This document shows, piece after piece, positions 1 through 7,533 of a DNA stretch of 10,079 bases. Positions within the stretch are counted from its first letter, which is position 1. Each line of letters starts with the position of its first letter. This stretch comes from Saprospiraceae bacterium (GTDB taxonomy: Bacteria; Bacteroidota; Bacteroidia; Chitinophagales; Saprospiraceae). The stretch spans positions 1 to 10,079 of the forward strand of contig JABDJE010000106.1 of assembly GCA_013002625.1 (NCBI GenBank), in the 5' to 3' direction. The notes under the pieces are model-generated. The model made no database searches, was not told where the DNA came from, and saw only the letters and a program-made list of their open reading frames with translations. The position numbers and the translations under genes are program-made.

Positions 1-769
1 GATCATGTCAGTAGATGCACACTGGTATTCGACCTTGTTCGCATGGTATACCGGGGCCAGTTGGTTTGTGTCCATGATCTGCCTAACAATACTTATTTTG
101 ATATACCTGAAATCCAAAGGGTACTATCAGAACGTAAGTATAGAACACCTGCATGATCTGGGTAAGTTTTTATTTGCGTTCAGTATATTTTGGACTTACC
201 TCTGGTTTTCTCAATACATGTTAATATGGTATGGAAATGTGGGTGAGGAAACAATATACTTCAGAGAAAGAGTGGATAATTATCCAGCGCTGTTTTATCT
301 CAATTTGATAATAAACTTTGTCGCACCATTCTTTATTCTCATGCGAAACGATACCAAAAGAAAAATAGGTTCATTGGCATTTACTGCAGGACTGGTTTTA
401 TTCGGCCACTGGCTGGATTTCTTCCTGATGTTAAAGCCAGGAATTTTACATACGGCGCATGCTGCTCTTGGTCATGGTCATGGCCATGGAGATGAACATC
501 ATGGCGAAGGTGCTGGGCACGGAGCAGATGCTGCTCATGAAGCTGGACACGAAGGTGGACACGAAATTGCAGAAGCGACTGCACACCATGGCGGTGAAGC
601 TTTAAGCACTTTTGAAATGGGCTTTAGTATGCCAGGAATTTTGGAAGTAGGAACATTTATAGGATTCCTGTGTTTGTTTTTATTCTTCGTTTTCAACACT
701 TTGGCAAAAGCGTCACTTGTGCCTGAAAATGATCCATACTTAGATGAGAGTAATCATCACCATACTTAA
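1..769 (+). CDS. actF: Alternative complex III subunit ActF-like (quinol:cytochrome c oxidoreductase quinone-binding subunit), 5'-truncated
   Basis: This is the C-terminal part of a polytopic inner-membrane subunit of alternative complex III, which oxidises quinol and reduces a cytochrome c. The frame is open through base 2 with no upstream stop. Family members are usually well over 400 residues, so the ATG at 5 is probably internal and the true start lies outside the window. Counting from that ATG, membrane segments lie near residues 17-35, 55-75, 96-113, 122-143 and 211-232. Family-like stretches include DAHWYST near the beginning, HDLGKFLFAFSIFWTYLWFS (49-68) and the C-terminal KASLVPENDPYLDES. 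Residues 149-195 form a His/Gly/Ala/Glu-rich insert with 13 histidines between the last two membrane segments, and the protein ends SNHHHT. The gene ends 20 bases before coxB, so the two are probably co-transcribed. Family assignment is by remembered similarity and by context. Confidence 0.88.
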   Translation, partial: IMSVDAHWYSTLFAWYTGASWFVSMICLTILILIYLKSKGYYQNVSIEHLHDLGKFLFAFSIFWTYLWFSQYMLIWYGNVGEETIYFRERVDNYPALFYLNLIINFVAPFFILMRNDTKRKIGSLAFTAGLVLFGHWLDFFLMLKPGILHTAHAALGHGHGHGDEHHGEGAGHGADAAHEAGHEGGHEIAEATAHHGGEALSTFEMGFSMPGILEVGTFIGFLCLFLFFVFNTLAKASLVPENDPYLDESNHHHT

Positions 770-789
770 CAAAAAATAATTATAATTAA

Positions 790-2277
790 ATGACAGGTTT
801 AGTTGCGATATTAATTATAGTCCTGATTGCAGTTATTGTTGTTCAGATTGGTCGCCTTTCTGAAATTGCTGCCAAAATCAGAGGAGAAGAGGAAGTTGAA
901 GAAAGATCAAACAATAAAACAGCAGTTTACTTATTGCTCTTTTTAGTTGCTTTCTTGGCATTTTGCTTCATTTCAGGTTGGATGTACAAAGATAGAATGT
1001 TGGGATACGGTCCTCATTCGGCTGCATCTGAACATGGTAGTGATCTGGATGGTCTTTTCAACATTACTTTGTTCTGGACAGGCATTGTATTTGTAATCAC
1101 TCATATTGCTTTATTCTGGTTTAGTTACAAATACAGGGCACAGAAAAATCGAAAAGCATATTTCTTCCCACATAGTACAAGATTAGAAATAATCTGGACT
1201 GTTGTTCCAACCTTCGTATTGGTTTATCTTGTTGTAAGTGGTTTGAGAATATGGAACGATGTCATGTTTGATGTTGATCCTGAAGATGATTACATTGAAA
1301 TTGAAGCGACGGGTTATCAATTTGCCTGGGATTTAAGATATCCTGGCCCTGATGGAAAATTAGGAACAAAAGATTTTAGAAAAATAGATCTGGCAACTAA
1401 TCCTCTTGGACAGGATTGGACCGATCCAAAAAATATTGATGATTTCCAACCTACGGAAATTGTTTTACCGAAAGGTAAGAAAGTACGTGTAAGAATAAAT
1501 TCGAAAGATGTATTACACAACTTTTATCTTCCACATTTCCGGGTTAAAATGGATGCTGTTCCAGGTTTACCTACCTATTTCGTCTTTACACCTTCTAAAA
1601 CAACTGAAGAATACGGACAACAACTTCGTGATTATCCTGAATACCAGGAACTTGCAGATCCAACAGATCCAGAAAGTGCTCAAAGATGGGAGGAATTTGA
1701 ATTTGAATTAGCCTGTGCAGAACTATGCGGTAAAGGACACTACAGTATGAGAAGACTGGTTAAAATTGTTGAGCCTGCAGAATATGAACAATGGCTCGCG
1801 GAGCAATCCTCTTACTATATGTCAAATATTCGAAATACAGAGAATGATCCATTTAAGGGACAACTTCTGGATATCGAGATTTTAGAGAGAGACAGAGAGC
1901 TCACTTCTGAATTTAAAACAGCTATAGATGCCGAAGAATCTTCCGCAGTTATCAGATTAAAGAATGTATTCTTTGAGACAGGTTCTGCTGAATTGAAAGA
2001 TGATTCAAAGTATGAGTTAAATAAACTGGCTTCATTGATCAACGAAAGTGAAGGTATCTCTGTTAAAATAACAGGTCATACAGATAATACTGGTGACAAT
2101 GATGCTAATATCGTTTTGTCTAAGGATCGCGCGAATGCAGTAGTTAATTATTTATCCGATAAAGGGGTATCTGGCTTAACTGCTCAAGGATATGGTTCAT
2201 CGCAACCTGTCGATTCAAACGATACCGAAGAAGGAAGAAAGAATAATAGAAGAACTGAAATAATTATAACAAAATAA
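790..2277 (+). CDS. coxB: Cytochrome c oxidase subunit II with C-terminal OmpA-like domain
   Basis: This subunit accepts electrons from cytochrome c at the CuA centre and passes them to subunit I. The 495-residue protein has four predicted N-terminal membrane segments (about 2-20, 45-63, 92-113, 133-151). The last two match the usual subunit II hairpin; the extra N-terminal ones are, as I recall, common in Bacteroidota. The periplasmic cupredoxin domain spans about 165-330, with the aromatic stretch GYQFAW (175-180) and a full set of CuA ligands: H243, C309, E311, C313, H317, M320. After a linker at about 331-388, residues 390-495 form an OmpA-like domain: GHTDNTG (429-435), LSKDRA (443-448), QGYGSSQP (466-473) and NNRRTE (485-490). 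No CXXCH heme motif is present, so this is not a caa3 subunit. Length is well above the typical 250-350 residues. The ATG follows the preceding stop by 20 bases and lacks a Shine-Dalgarno sequence. The fusion is in a single uninterrupted frame. Confidence 0.96.
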   Translation: MTGLVAILIIVLIAVIVVQIGRLSEIAAKIRGEEEVEERSNNKTAVYLLLFLVAFLAFCFISGWMYKDRMLGYGPHSAASEHGSDLDGLFNITLFWTGIVFVITHIALFWFSYKYRAQKNRKAYFFPHSTRLEIIWTVVPTFVLVYLVVSGLRIWNDVMFDVDPEDDYIEIEATGYQFAWDLRYPGPDGKLGTKDFRKIDLATNPLGQDWTDPKNIDDFQPTEIVLPKGKKVRVRINSKDVLHNFYLPHFRVKMDAVPGLPTYFVFTPSKTTEEYGQQLRDYPEYQELADPTDPESAQRWEEFEFELACAELCGKGHYSMRRLVKIVEPAEYEQWLAEQSSYYMSNIRNTENDPFKGQLLDIEILERDRELTSEFKTAIDAEESSAVIRLKNVFFETGSAELKDDSKYELNKLASLINESEGISVKITGHTDNTGDNDANIVLSKDRANAVVNYLSDKGVSGLTAQGYGSSQPVDSNDTEEGRKNNRRTEIIITK

Positions 2278-2287
2278 AGCTTTACCT

Positions 2288-4144
2288 ATGTCTGATGTAT
2301 TAACACAAAAACAAGACGAGCTTGATATTTTAATTGAGGAACAAGGATATGATGATCATTTCCACGATCATCACCATGGTGATAAATATCAATCCAACTT
2401 CATAGGGCACTATATATTTAGTATGGATCATAAGATCATTGCCAGACAATTCCTGATAACAGGAATCTTTTGGGCAATAATCGGTGCCGCCATGTCCATT
2501 GTTTTTAGACTTCAGCTAGGGTTTCCCGAAGCCGATTTAACCTGGATCAAACCATTATTGGGAAAATGGATCGTGGTTGAAAATGGTATTGGGACGCTAT
2601 CACCTGAGTTCTATTATGCGTTGGTAACTATGCATGGAACCATTCTGGTATTCTTTGTATTAACCGCCGGACTCAGTGGTACGTTTAGTAATTTATTGAT
2701 TCCACTTCAAATCGGTGCTCGGGATATGGCTTCCCCATTCCTGAATATGTTATCCTATTGGTTCTTTTTCCTTGCAGGATGTGTAATGTTCTATTCACTA
2801 TTCCTAAGTACAGGACCATTCTCGGGAGGATGGACAGGCTACCCGCCATTGAGTGCATTGCCTCAGGCTTCGAGTGGATCTGGAACAGGAATGACACTTT
2901 GGTTAATTAGTTTGACCTTGTTTGTAGTCTCCGTATTGCTAGGAGGAATTAACTACATAACCACAGTGCTGAATTTAAGAACAAAAGGAATGAGCATGTG
3001 GAGAATGCCACTACCAATATGGGCATTCTTCGTTACTGCGGTTTTAGGATTATTATCATTCCCAGTATTGGCATCTGGTTTCTTTATGTTGATGTTCGAT
3101 AGAGGATTGGGAACTAGTTTCTTCTTAAGTGAAATATTTATTGAAGGTCAAGCTCTTGATAGAGTGGGAGGTAGTCCGATATTGTTCCAGCATCTCTTTT
3201 GGTTCCTAGGACACCCCGAAGTATATATTATTATTCTCCCTGCGATGGGTATAGTTTCTGAAGTTTTATCCGTGCATGCACGTAAACCTATATTTGGATA
3301 TCAGGCGATGGTATTGTCGATACTTGCAATAGGATTTTTATCCTTTATTGTATGGGCGCATCACATGTTTATGTCCGGTGTGAATCCGTTCCTTTCAAAT
3401 TTCTTTGTTGTATTTACACTGATTATTGCGGTACCGTCCGCGGTGAAAGTGTTTAACTGGATTACGACACTCTATGGGGGTAATATACGATTCAACTCCG
3501 CGATGCTGTTTGCAATAGGTTTTGTTTCAATGTTTATTTCTGGCGGACTGACTGGTATTTTCTTAGGAAACTCTGCTATTGATATTCAGATGCACGACAC
3601 ATATTTTGTTGTGGCACACTTCCACATCGTAATGGGGATTGCTGCTTTCTTTGGAATGTTTGCCGGAGTTTACCACTGGTTCCCAAGAATGTTTTCAAGG
3701 TTCATGAATGAGACTCTTGGAAGGATTCACTTCTGGGTAACCTTGATTGGAGCATATGCTATTTTCTGGCCGATGCATTATTTAGGTATTGCAGGTGTGC
3801 CAAGAAGATACTACAGTTTCGACACATTCGATGCTTTTAAGCACTTTGGTCCAATGAATCAGTTTATTACGATCGCTGCAATAGTTGTTTTTTCTGTACA
3901 GATATTATTTGTCATCAATTTCTTCTATAGCATTTTCAAGGGTCGTAAGATGAAGGTGAAGAATCCATATGGCGCCAATACGCTAGAATGGACTACACCT
4001 ATTGAAGCAGGTCACGGTAACTGGCCAGGTAAAATTCCTTCTGTACACAGATGGGCATATGACTACGGTAAAGATGGTAAGGAATTCGTGCCACAGATTA
4101 TACCGATGGAGGAAGGAGAGCAAGCAGGAGATGCTGCACACTAA
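2288..4144 (+). CDS. coxA: Cytochrome c oxidase subunit I (aa3-type, A1-like)
   Basis: This is the catalytic subunit, which reduces O2 to water and pumps protons across the inner membrane. All metal ligands are visible. H116 (TMHGT) and H446 are the heme a ligands. H309 in WFLGHPEVY, H358 and H359 are the CuB ligands. H444 in VVAHFHIVMG is the heme a3 ligand, and Y313 is placed for the His-Tyr crosslink. Proton-path residues of the A1 class are present: D146 (GARDMASP), N135, E311 (within GHPEVY), and S384 and K387 (VPSAVKVF) for the K-channel. There are about 12 membrane segments in 618 residues, somewhat longer than typical. A His/Asp-rich cytoplasmic N-terminus (residues 22-32, DDHFHDHHHGD) precedes the conserved core. 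The gene starts 10 bases after coxB and is followed 18 bases later by ctaB, which implies co-translation within one operon. Identification is secure from the motifs. Confidence 0.98.
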   Translation: MSDVLTQKQDELDILIEEQGYDDHFHDHHHGDKYQSNFIGHYIFSMDHKIIARQFLITGIFWAIIGAAMSIVFRLQLGFPEADLTWIKPLLGKWIVVENGIGTLSPEFYYALVTMHGTILVFFVLTAGLSGTFSNLLIPLQIGARDMASPFLNMLSYWFFFLAGCVMFYSLFLSTGPFSGGWTGYPPLSALPQASSGSGTGMTLWLISLTLFVVSVLLGGINYITTVLNLRTKGMSMWRMPLPIWAFFVTAVLGLLSFPVLASGFFMLMFDRGLGTSFFLSEIFIEGQALDRVGGSPILFQHLFWFLGHPEVYIIILPAMGIVSEVLSVHARKPIFGYQAMVLSILAIGFLSFIVWAHHMFMSGVNPFLSNFFVVFTLIIAVPSAVKVFNWITTLYGGNIRFNSAMLFAIGFVSMFISGGLTGIFLGNSAIDIQMHDTYFVVAHFHIVMGIAAFFGMFAGVYHWFPRMFSRFMNETLGRIHFWVTLIGAYAIFWPMHYLGIAGVPRRYYSFDTFDAFKHFGPMNQFITIAAIVVFSVQILFVINFFYSIFKGRKMKVKNPYGANTLEWTTPIEAGHGNWPGKIPSVHRWAYDYGKDGKEFVPQIIPMEEGEQAGDAAH

Positions 4145-4162
4145 AAATATATAGATTAAAAA

Positions 4163-5059
4163 GTGAGTAAAGCCATAACAAATAAATTAAAAGCAGGAAT
4201 CCAGATCAGTAAGTTCTGGGACTACTACCTGTTGGCTAAGTTTAGATTATCACTCATGGTGGTGATATCTTCTGTACTTGCCTACATGGTTGTTGCGGGT
4301 TCTGCATTTAATTTTATCACTATGGCTTTATTATTCATAGGGGGATTGGCAGTCACTTGTGCTGCTAATGGTATCAATCAAGTTCTAGAAAAAGAATTTG
4401 ACATGATGATGGAAAGGACTAAATACCGTCCTTTGGCATCGAATCGGATGAGAAGCTCAGAGGCCGTATTATTTAGTGGTCTATTGCTTGTAACCGGTAC
4501 CATTTGCTTGTCTCTAATCAATCCATTAAGTGGATTTTTTGGAATGGCATCCTTTATATTATATGCATTTGTGTATACACCACTTAAAAGATATTCTACA
4601 ATATCTGTTGCTATCGGTGCTATTCCGGGGGCATTGCCTTTATTAATAGGGACAATAGCACATGAGGGAACGATAACTATTTTTGGTGTATGCTTATTTA
4701 TGATTCAGTTCTTATGGCAATTCCCACATTTTTGGGCAATTTCATTTCTTGCTTTTGATGATTATGACAAAGCAGGATTCAAGTTATTACCAAAAGGTAA
4801 AGACGGAGCCATTGATAAGAATCTTGGATTTTATTCCGCGATATACAGTTTATTAATAATCCCTGTAGTGCTATGGGCACATTTCGCAGGATTTCAAATA
4901 CATATTTTTGCTCTGGTTGGTATCATTATTATGACAATAATTTATACAGCATTAGGGCTTAAATTGCAAACAAAACCATCGAGACAATCAGCTTTGTCGT
5001 TAATGTTTTTCTCATTCTTTTATTTACCCATTGTTTTAATCCTTTATTTAATTGGTTAA
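4163..5059 (+). CDS. ctaB: Protoheme IX farnesyltransferase (heme O synthase)
   Basis: This UbiA-family membrane prenyltransferase adds a farnesyl group to protoheme IX to give heme O, the precursor of the heme A needed by subunit I. Two hallmark regions are visible. The first Asp-rich motif is NQVLEKEFDMMMERTKYRPL (72-91), with N72, D80, R85 and R89. The second loop includes QFLWQFPHFWAISF (182-195) followed by DDYDKAGFKLLP (199-210). The YTPLKR (138-143) and IGAIPGALPLLIG (151-163) stretches are also typical. At 298 residues with about nine membrane segments, it has normal length. The start is a GTG at 4163; no in-frame ATG precedes the conserved core, and GTG fits the 18-base gap after coxA. 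The stop is one base before the next gene's ATG. No heme A synthase (ctaA) is in the window, so that step must be encoded elsewhere. Confidence 0.96.
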   Translation: MSKAITNKLKAGIQISKFWDYYLLAKFRLSLMVVISSVLAYMVVAGSAFNFITMALLFIGGLAVTCAANGINQVLEKEFDMMMERTKYRPLASNRMRSSEAVLFSGLLLVTGTICLSLINPLSGFFGMASFILYAFVYTPLKRYSTISVAIGAIPGALPLLIGTIAHEGTITIFGVCLFMIQFLWQFPHFWAISFLAFDDYDKAGFKLLPKGKDGAIDKNLGFYSAIYSLLIIPVVLWAHFAGFQIHIFALVGIIIMTIIYTALGLKLQTKPSRQSALSLMFFSFFYLPIVLILYLIG

Positions 5060-5060
5060 T

Positions 5061-5642
5061 ATGAGTACGACAGCTATGAATCCGATGTCTTTCAGGAATA
5101 GAATCCACCCACACAAATTTGCATTATATGCATCATTTGCAAGCATAATAATGATGTTCGGTGCACTAACCAGTGCCTATATCGTCAAACATGCTGCAGG
5201 AGATTGGTTGGAGTATAAAATGCCATCTATCTTTTATGTCAGTACTGCGGTTTTGATATTGAGCAGTATTGTTTTGCATACTTCGTATATCGGTTTTAAA
5301 AGGAAAAAGGAAGCGGTATATAAAGGCATGTTGATAGTAGCGTTCATTCTGGGGATTGCTTTTGTCGTCTTACAGTATCAGGGTTGGCAAATACTTTTTG
5401 CTTCAGGGATGGATTTGAAAGCGAATGTGTCAGCTTCATTCCTATATCTTATTACAGGATTACATGCGGCACATATTTTAGGGGGCGTTGCTGCTATTAC
5501 GGTAGCGATCATACATGCCTTCACACTTCCGTTTATTGTAACGGAGAAGCGTAGAATACGATTTCAACTGGTGCTACATTATTGGCACTTCGTAGATATA
5601 TTATGGATTTATTTATTAGCATTCTTATTACTTGTTAAATAA
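5061..5642 (+). CDS. coxC: Cytochrome c oxidase subunit III family protein (first, short copy)
   Basis: This is a 193-residue, five-helix heme-copper oxidase subunit III, the integral membrane subunit that packs against subunit I and supports the stability of the D proton pathway. Membrane segments lie near 21-43, 57-75, 88-104, 125-152 and 172-191. Family-like stretches are TSAYIVKH (37-44), YQGWQIL (106-112), ITGLHAAHILGG (131-142) and HYWHFVDILWI (173-183). The ATG at 5061, directly after the ctaB stop at 5057-5059, is preferred to a TTG at 5052 that would overlap ctaB. A second and longer subunit III follows 6 bases downstream. Paired subunit III genes are, to my knowledge, usual in Bacteroidota cox loci. 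Which of the two binds subunit I cannot be told from sequence alone. Confidence 0.92.
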   Translation: MSTTAMNPMSFRNRIHPHKFALYASFASIIMMFGALTSAYIVKHAAGDWLEYKMPSIFYVSTAVLILSSIVLHTSYIGFKRKKEAVYKGMLIVAFILGIAFVVLQYQGWQILFASGMDLKANVSASFLYLITGLHAAHILGGVAAITVAIIHAFTLPFIVTEKRRIRFQLVLHYWHFVDILWIYLLAFLLLVK

Positions 5643-5648
5643 AACGAA

Positions 5649-6500
5649 ATGGCAGACACTTTAACACATCATGCTGCTGAGGAGAACGCAGAAAAGCTTT
5701 GGGAAGGCGGAAAACAACCTTTCAAAATAAGCTACGGGAAATTGATGATGTGGTATTTCCTTTTATCAGATGCATTTACATTTGCTGGATTCCTAATTGC
5801 TTACGGAACATTGCGTGTGAGTATGCCAACATGGCCTGTTCCAGACTTTGTTTTCAGTGCATTTCCAGGAGGATTACACCACAAACCATTGTATTTCGTA
5901 ACTGTGATGACATTTATCCTACTCTTTAGTTCTTACACTATGGTCAGAGCGGTACAGGAAGGTCATCGGGAAAATAAAAATGGCGTTGTATTCTGGATGA
6001 TCCTAACAATCATCGGAGGAATGGGCTTCTTAGGTTCTCAGGCATGGGAGTGGAATACATTAATTGCGAAAGAACATGTTTCTGTTACAACTAACCCTTT
6101 TAGCGCCCATACTGAATATGGTGTTTATTTAGAAGGTGATGGGGTTGACATCAAAGAAGGCGATACTTTCGAACCAGGGACCCCTTATTTAATACATAAA
6201 CATGATGGTGAATGGCACCAACTGGATTACAGGGTAACAGAAGGTCCGGATGCAGGCACAGTTAAAGAACAAGAATTCGGCCCGAAATCGTTTGGAGCCC
6301 TGTTTTTCTTTATTACTGGTTTTCACGGATTCCACGTTCTTTCAGGTGTCATATTCCTGATTATAATTTGTGTTAATGCTGCTACAGGCCTATACATAAA
6401 GCGAAAGAATGGATATGAAATGGTTGAAAAAATCGGCTTGTATTGGCACTTTGTAGACCTTGTATGGGTATTTGTATTCTTGGTATTTTACTTAATCTAA
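5649..6500 (+). CDS. Cytochrome c oxidase subunit III family protein (second copy, with periplasmic loop insert)
   Basis: This is a second subunit III paralogue, 283 residues long. It has five predicted membrane segments (about 33-52, 78-98, 113-131, 213-241, 263-283) and the family signatures SDAFTFAGFL (40-49), SQAWEW (130-135), TGFHGFHVLSG (223-233) and LYWHFVDLVWVF (264-275). Between helices 3 and 4 lies a hydrophilic insert of roughly 70 residues (142-213). It is rich in Gly, Asp, Glu and His and includes YLIHKHDGEWHQLDYR (180-195). By topology it should face the periplasm, but that is inference. The insert has no counterpart in the shorter neighbour, where the helices are joined by a short loop. 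The gene begins 6 bases after the first copy and ends 15 bases before the subunit IV gene, so it belongs to the same operon. It may interact with alternative complex III or with cytochrome c. Confidence 0.92.
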   Translation: MADTLTHHAAEENAEKLWEGGKQPFKISYGKLMMWYFLLSDAFTFAGFLIAYGTLRVSMPTWPVPDFVFSAFPGGLHHKPLYFVTVMTFILLFSSYTMVRAVQEGHRENKNGVVFWMILTIIGGMGFLGSQAWEWNTLIAKEHVSVTTNPFSAHTEYGVYLEGDGVDIKEGDTFEPGTPYLIHKHDGEWHQLDYRVTEGPDAGTVKEQEFGPKSFGALFFFITGFHGFHVLSGVIFLIIICVNAATGLYIKRKNGYEMVEKIGLYWHFVDLVWVFVFLVFYLI

Positions 6501-6515
6501 AGATTAAAACAGACT

Positions 6516-6941
6516 ATGGGTCATTCTTACGAAAAATCTAAAAAAATAGCGTTTAAAACGATAAACATTCTTGGTCTTATAACTATTGTAGAAGTAGTAT
6601 TTGCTTTGGCCGGAAAGGGTTACATTATTGAAGGTGTGGAAGTATCAACAGCGATAATGGCTTTGGTGATGATTGCATTGAGTTTGACAAAGGCATATTT
6701 AATTGTGTATGAATTCATGCATATGAAATATGAAGTTCCGGCACTTGTAAAAACTGTTCTTCTGCCCGTTGGCCTTTTAATTTGGGCAGTAATAGCATTT
6801 TTTACAGAAGGAAATACCTGGTTGAACTATCGATCCAATCTAAAGGAAAAGAATGAGGAAAAGGTTGAAAATCGAGAGGTCAAACCGCCTGCAAAACAGG
6901 AAAGTATGATCTTGATTAACGATCATAACAATTTAGGATAA
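6516..6941 (+). CDS. coxD: Cytochrome c oxidase subunit IV family protein
   Basis: This small accessory membrane subunit of the oxidase has 141 residues and three predicted membrane segments (about 14-33, 41-65, 79-97). The stretch LTKAYLIVYEFMHMKYE (57-73) is the recognisable signature of the prokaryotic subunit IV family (COX4_pro type), and the position directly after subunit III supports it. The C-terminus from about residue 104 is a charged Lys/Glu/Asn-rich hydrophilic tail of about 38 residues, ending NDHNNLG. This tail is longer than the minimal family core and its role is unknown. The gene is followed within 4 bases by a strong terminator-like hairpin, which marks the end of the structural subunit block. 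Confidence 0.9.
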   Translation: MGHSYEKSKKIAFKTINILGLITIVEVVFALAGKGYIIEGVEVSTAIMALVMIALSLTKAYLIVYEFMHMKYEVPALVKTVLLPVGLLIWAVIAFFTEGNTWLNYRSNLKEKNEEKVENREVKPPAKQESMILINDHNNLG

Positions 6942-6944
6942 AAC

Positions 6945-6974
6945 AAAAAAGGCCACCTTAGTGTGGCTTTTTTT
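6945..6974 (+). terminator. Intrinsic terminator after coxD
   Basis: The stem GCCAC (6952-6956) pairs with GTGGC (6963-6967) around a 6-base loop. It is extended by a G-T pair and an A-tract (6945-6950) pairing with a T-tract (6969-6974). The run of T after the stem fits a rho-independent terminator, and the symmetric A/T flanks could also work on the other strand. It begins only 4 bases after the coxD stop. The next + strand gene starts 17 bases beyond it with no clear promoter in between, so partial read-through is likely. Confidence 0.85.
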
Positions 6975-6991
6975 ATAGATGTTTATTTAAC

Positions 6992-7528
6992 ATGAAAATA
7001 ATTAAATCAATTGTCGTTCTGCTGGTCATTTTTGGACTGCCTCTAGGATCCTGGTATTTTCTAAAATATGGTTATAACTGGAGAAAGGACAAGATTGAAG
7101 TTCTTCAACCTAAGGGACATTTTCTAAAAGATATACCCTGGACAGATGAAGAAAGAACGGAATTGTATAGTTCAATGTTCTTTAAGACGAACATAGTACA
7201 ACTTGGTGGTGAAGTGGGCCCTTCCCAGGAGTTGATCATAGATCAATTCAGGAAAGCCAATACTTTCCAGTGGCTAGTGCTGTTGCCTGAGAGTGAAAAG
7301 GCACCTCGGATCTCTACGAAGGACGTTAAAAAATATGTAAACGTACAAAGCATATTTGATCAAAATTCAGAATATGCTTCCGCTAAATACATGATAGTTG
7401 ATACGGCATTTCAGATCAGACAAATGTATATGAATGGAGATGATGCGGATCTCGGCAAACTCGTAGAGGATTACTCGCTATCGATACCAAAAAGAAAAGA
7501 AAGGGATATTAAGATGCGCAATAAGTAA
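6992..7528 (+). CDS. SCO1/SenC-like membrane-anchored protein lacking the copper-binding cysteines
   Basis: This 178-residue protein has one N-terminal membrane segment (about 4-23) and a soluble domain that should lie in the periplasm. The C-terminal part, with YMIVDTAFQIRQMYMNGDD (133-151) and then LGKLVEDYSLSIPKRK (154-169), resembles the end of SCO1/SenC proteins, where a strand with a conserved Asp is followed by a Tyr-(Asn/Asp)-Gly turn and a Leu-rich helix. QWLVLLPE (93-100) could be a central strand of the thioredoxin-like fold. Active SCO proteins bind copper through a CxxxC pair and a distal His and deliver it to CuA. This protein contains no cysteine and only one histidine (H43), so it cannot bind copper in that way. 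It may be a structural or regulatory relative in CuA assembly. Position directly before DUF420 supports an oxidase-assembly link. Family assignment is moderate and the function is inferred. Confidence 0.65.
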   Translation: MKIIKSIVVLLVIFGLPLGSWYFLKYGYNWRKDKIEVLQPKGHFLKDIPWTDEERTELYSSMFFKTNIVQLGGEVGPSQELIIDQFRKANTFQWLVLLPESEKAPRISTKDVKKYVNVQSIFDQNSEYASAKYMIVDTAFQIRQMYMNGDDADLGKLVEDYSLSIPKRKERDIKMRNK

Positions 7529-7533
7529 TTTAA

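Noticed and set aside
381..584. Minus-strand frame rich in His/Gln/Leu opposite the His-rich part of the ActF-like gene
   Set aside because: It arises from the biased codons of the His/Gly/Ala repeat on the + strand, with no independent family likeness or gene context.
1508..1711. + strand 67-residue frame inside coxB
   Set aside because: It lies wholly within the CuA domain coding region in another frame and has no protein-like features.
5052..5060. TTG start giving the first subunit III three extra residues
   Set aside because: It would overlap the end of ctaB, and the ATG at 5061 directly follows the ctaB stop and gives the expected N-terminus.
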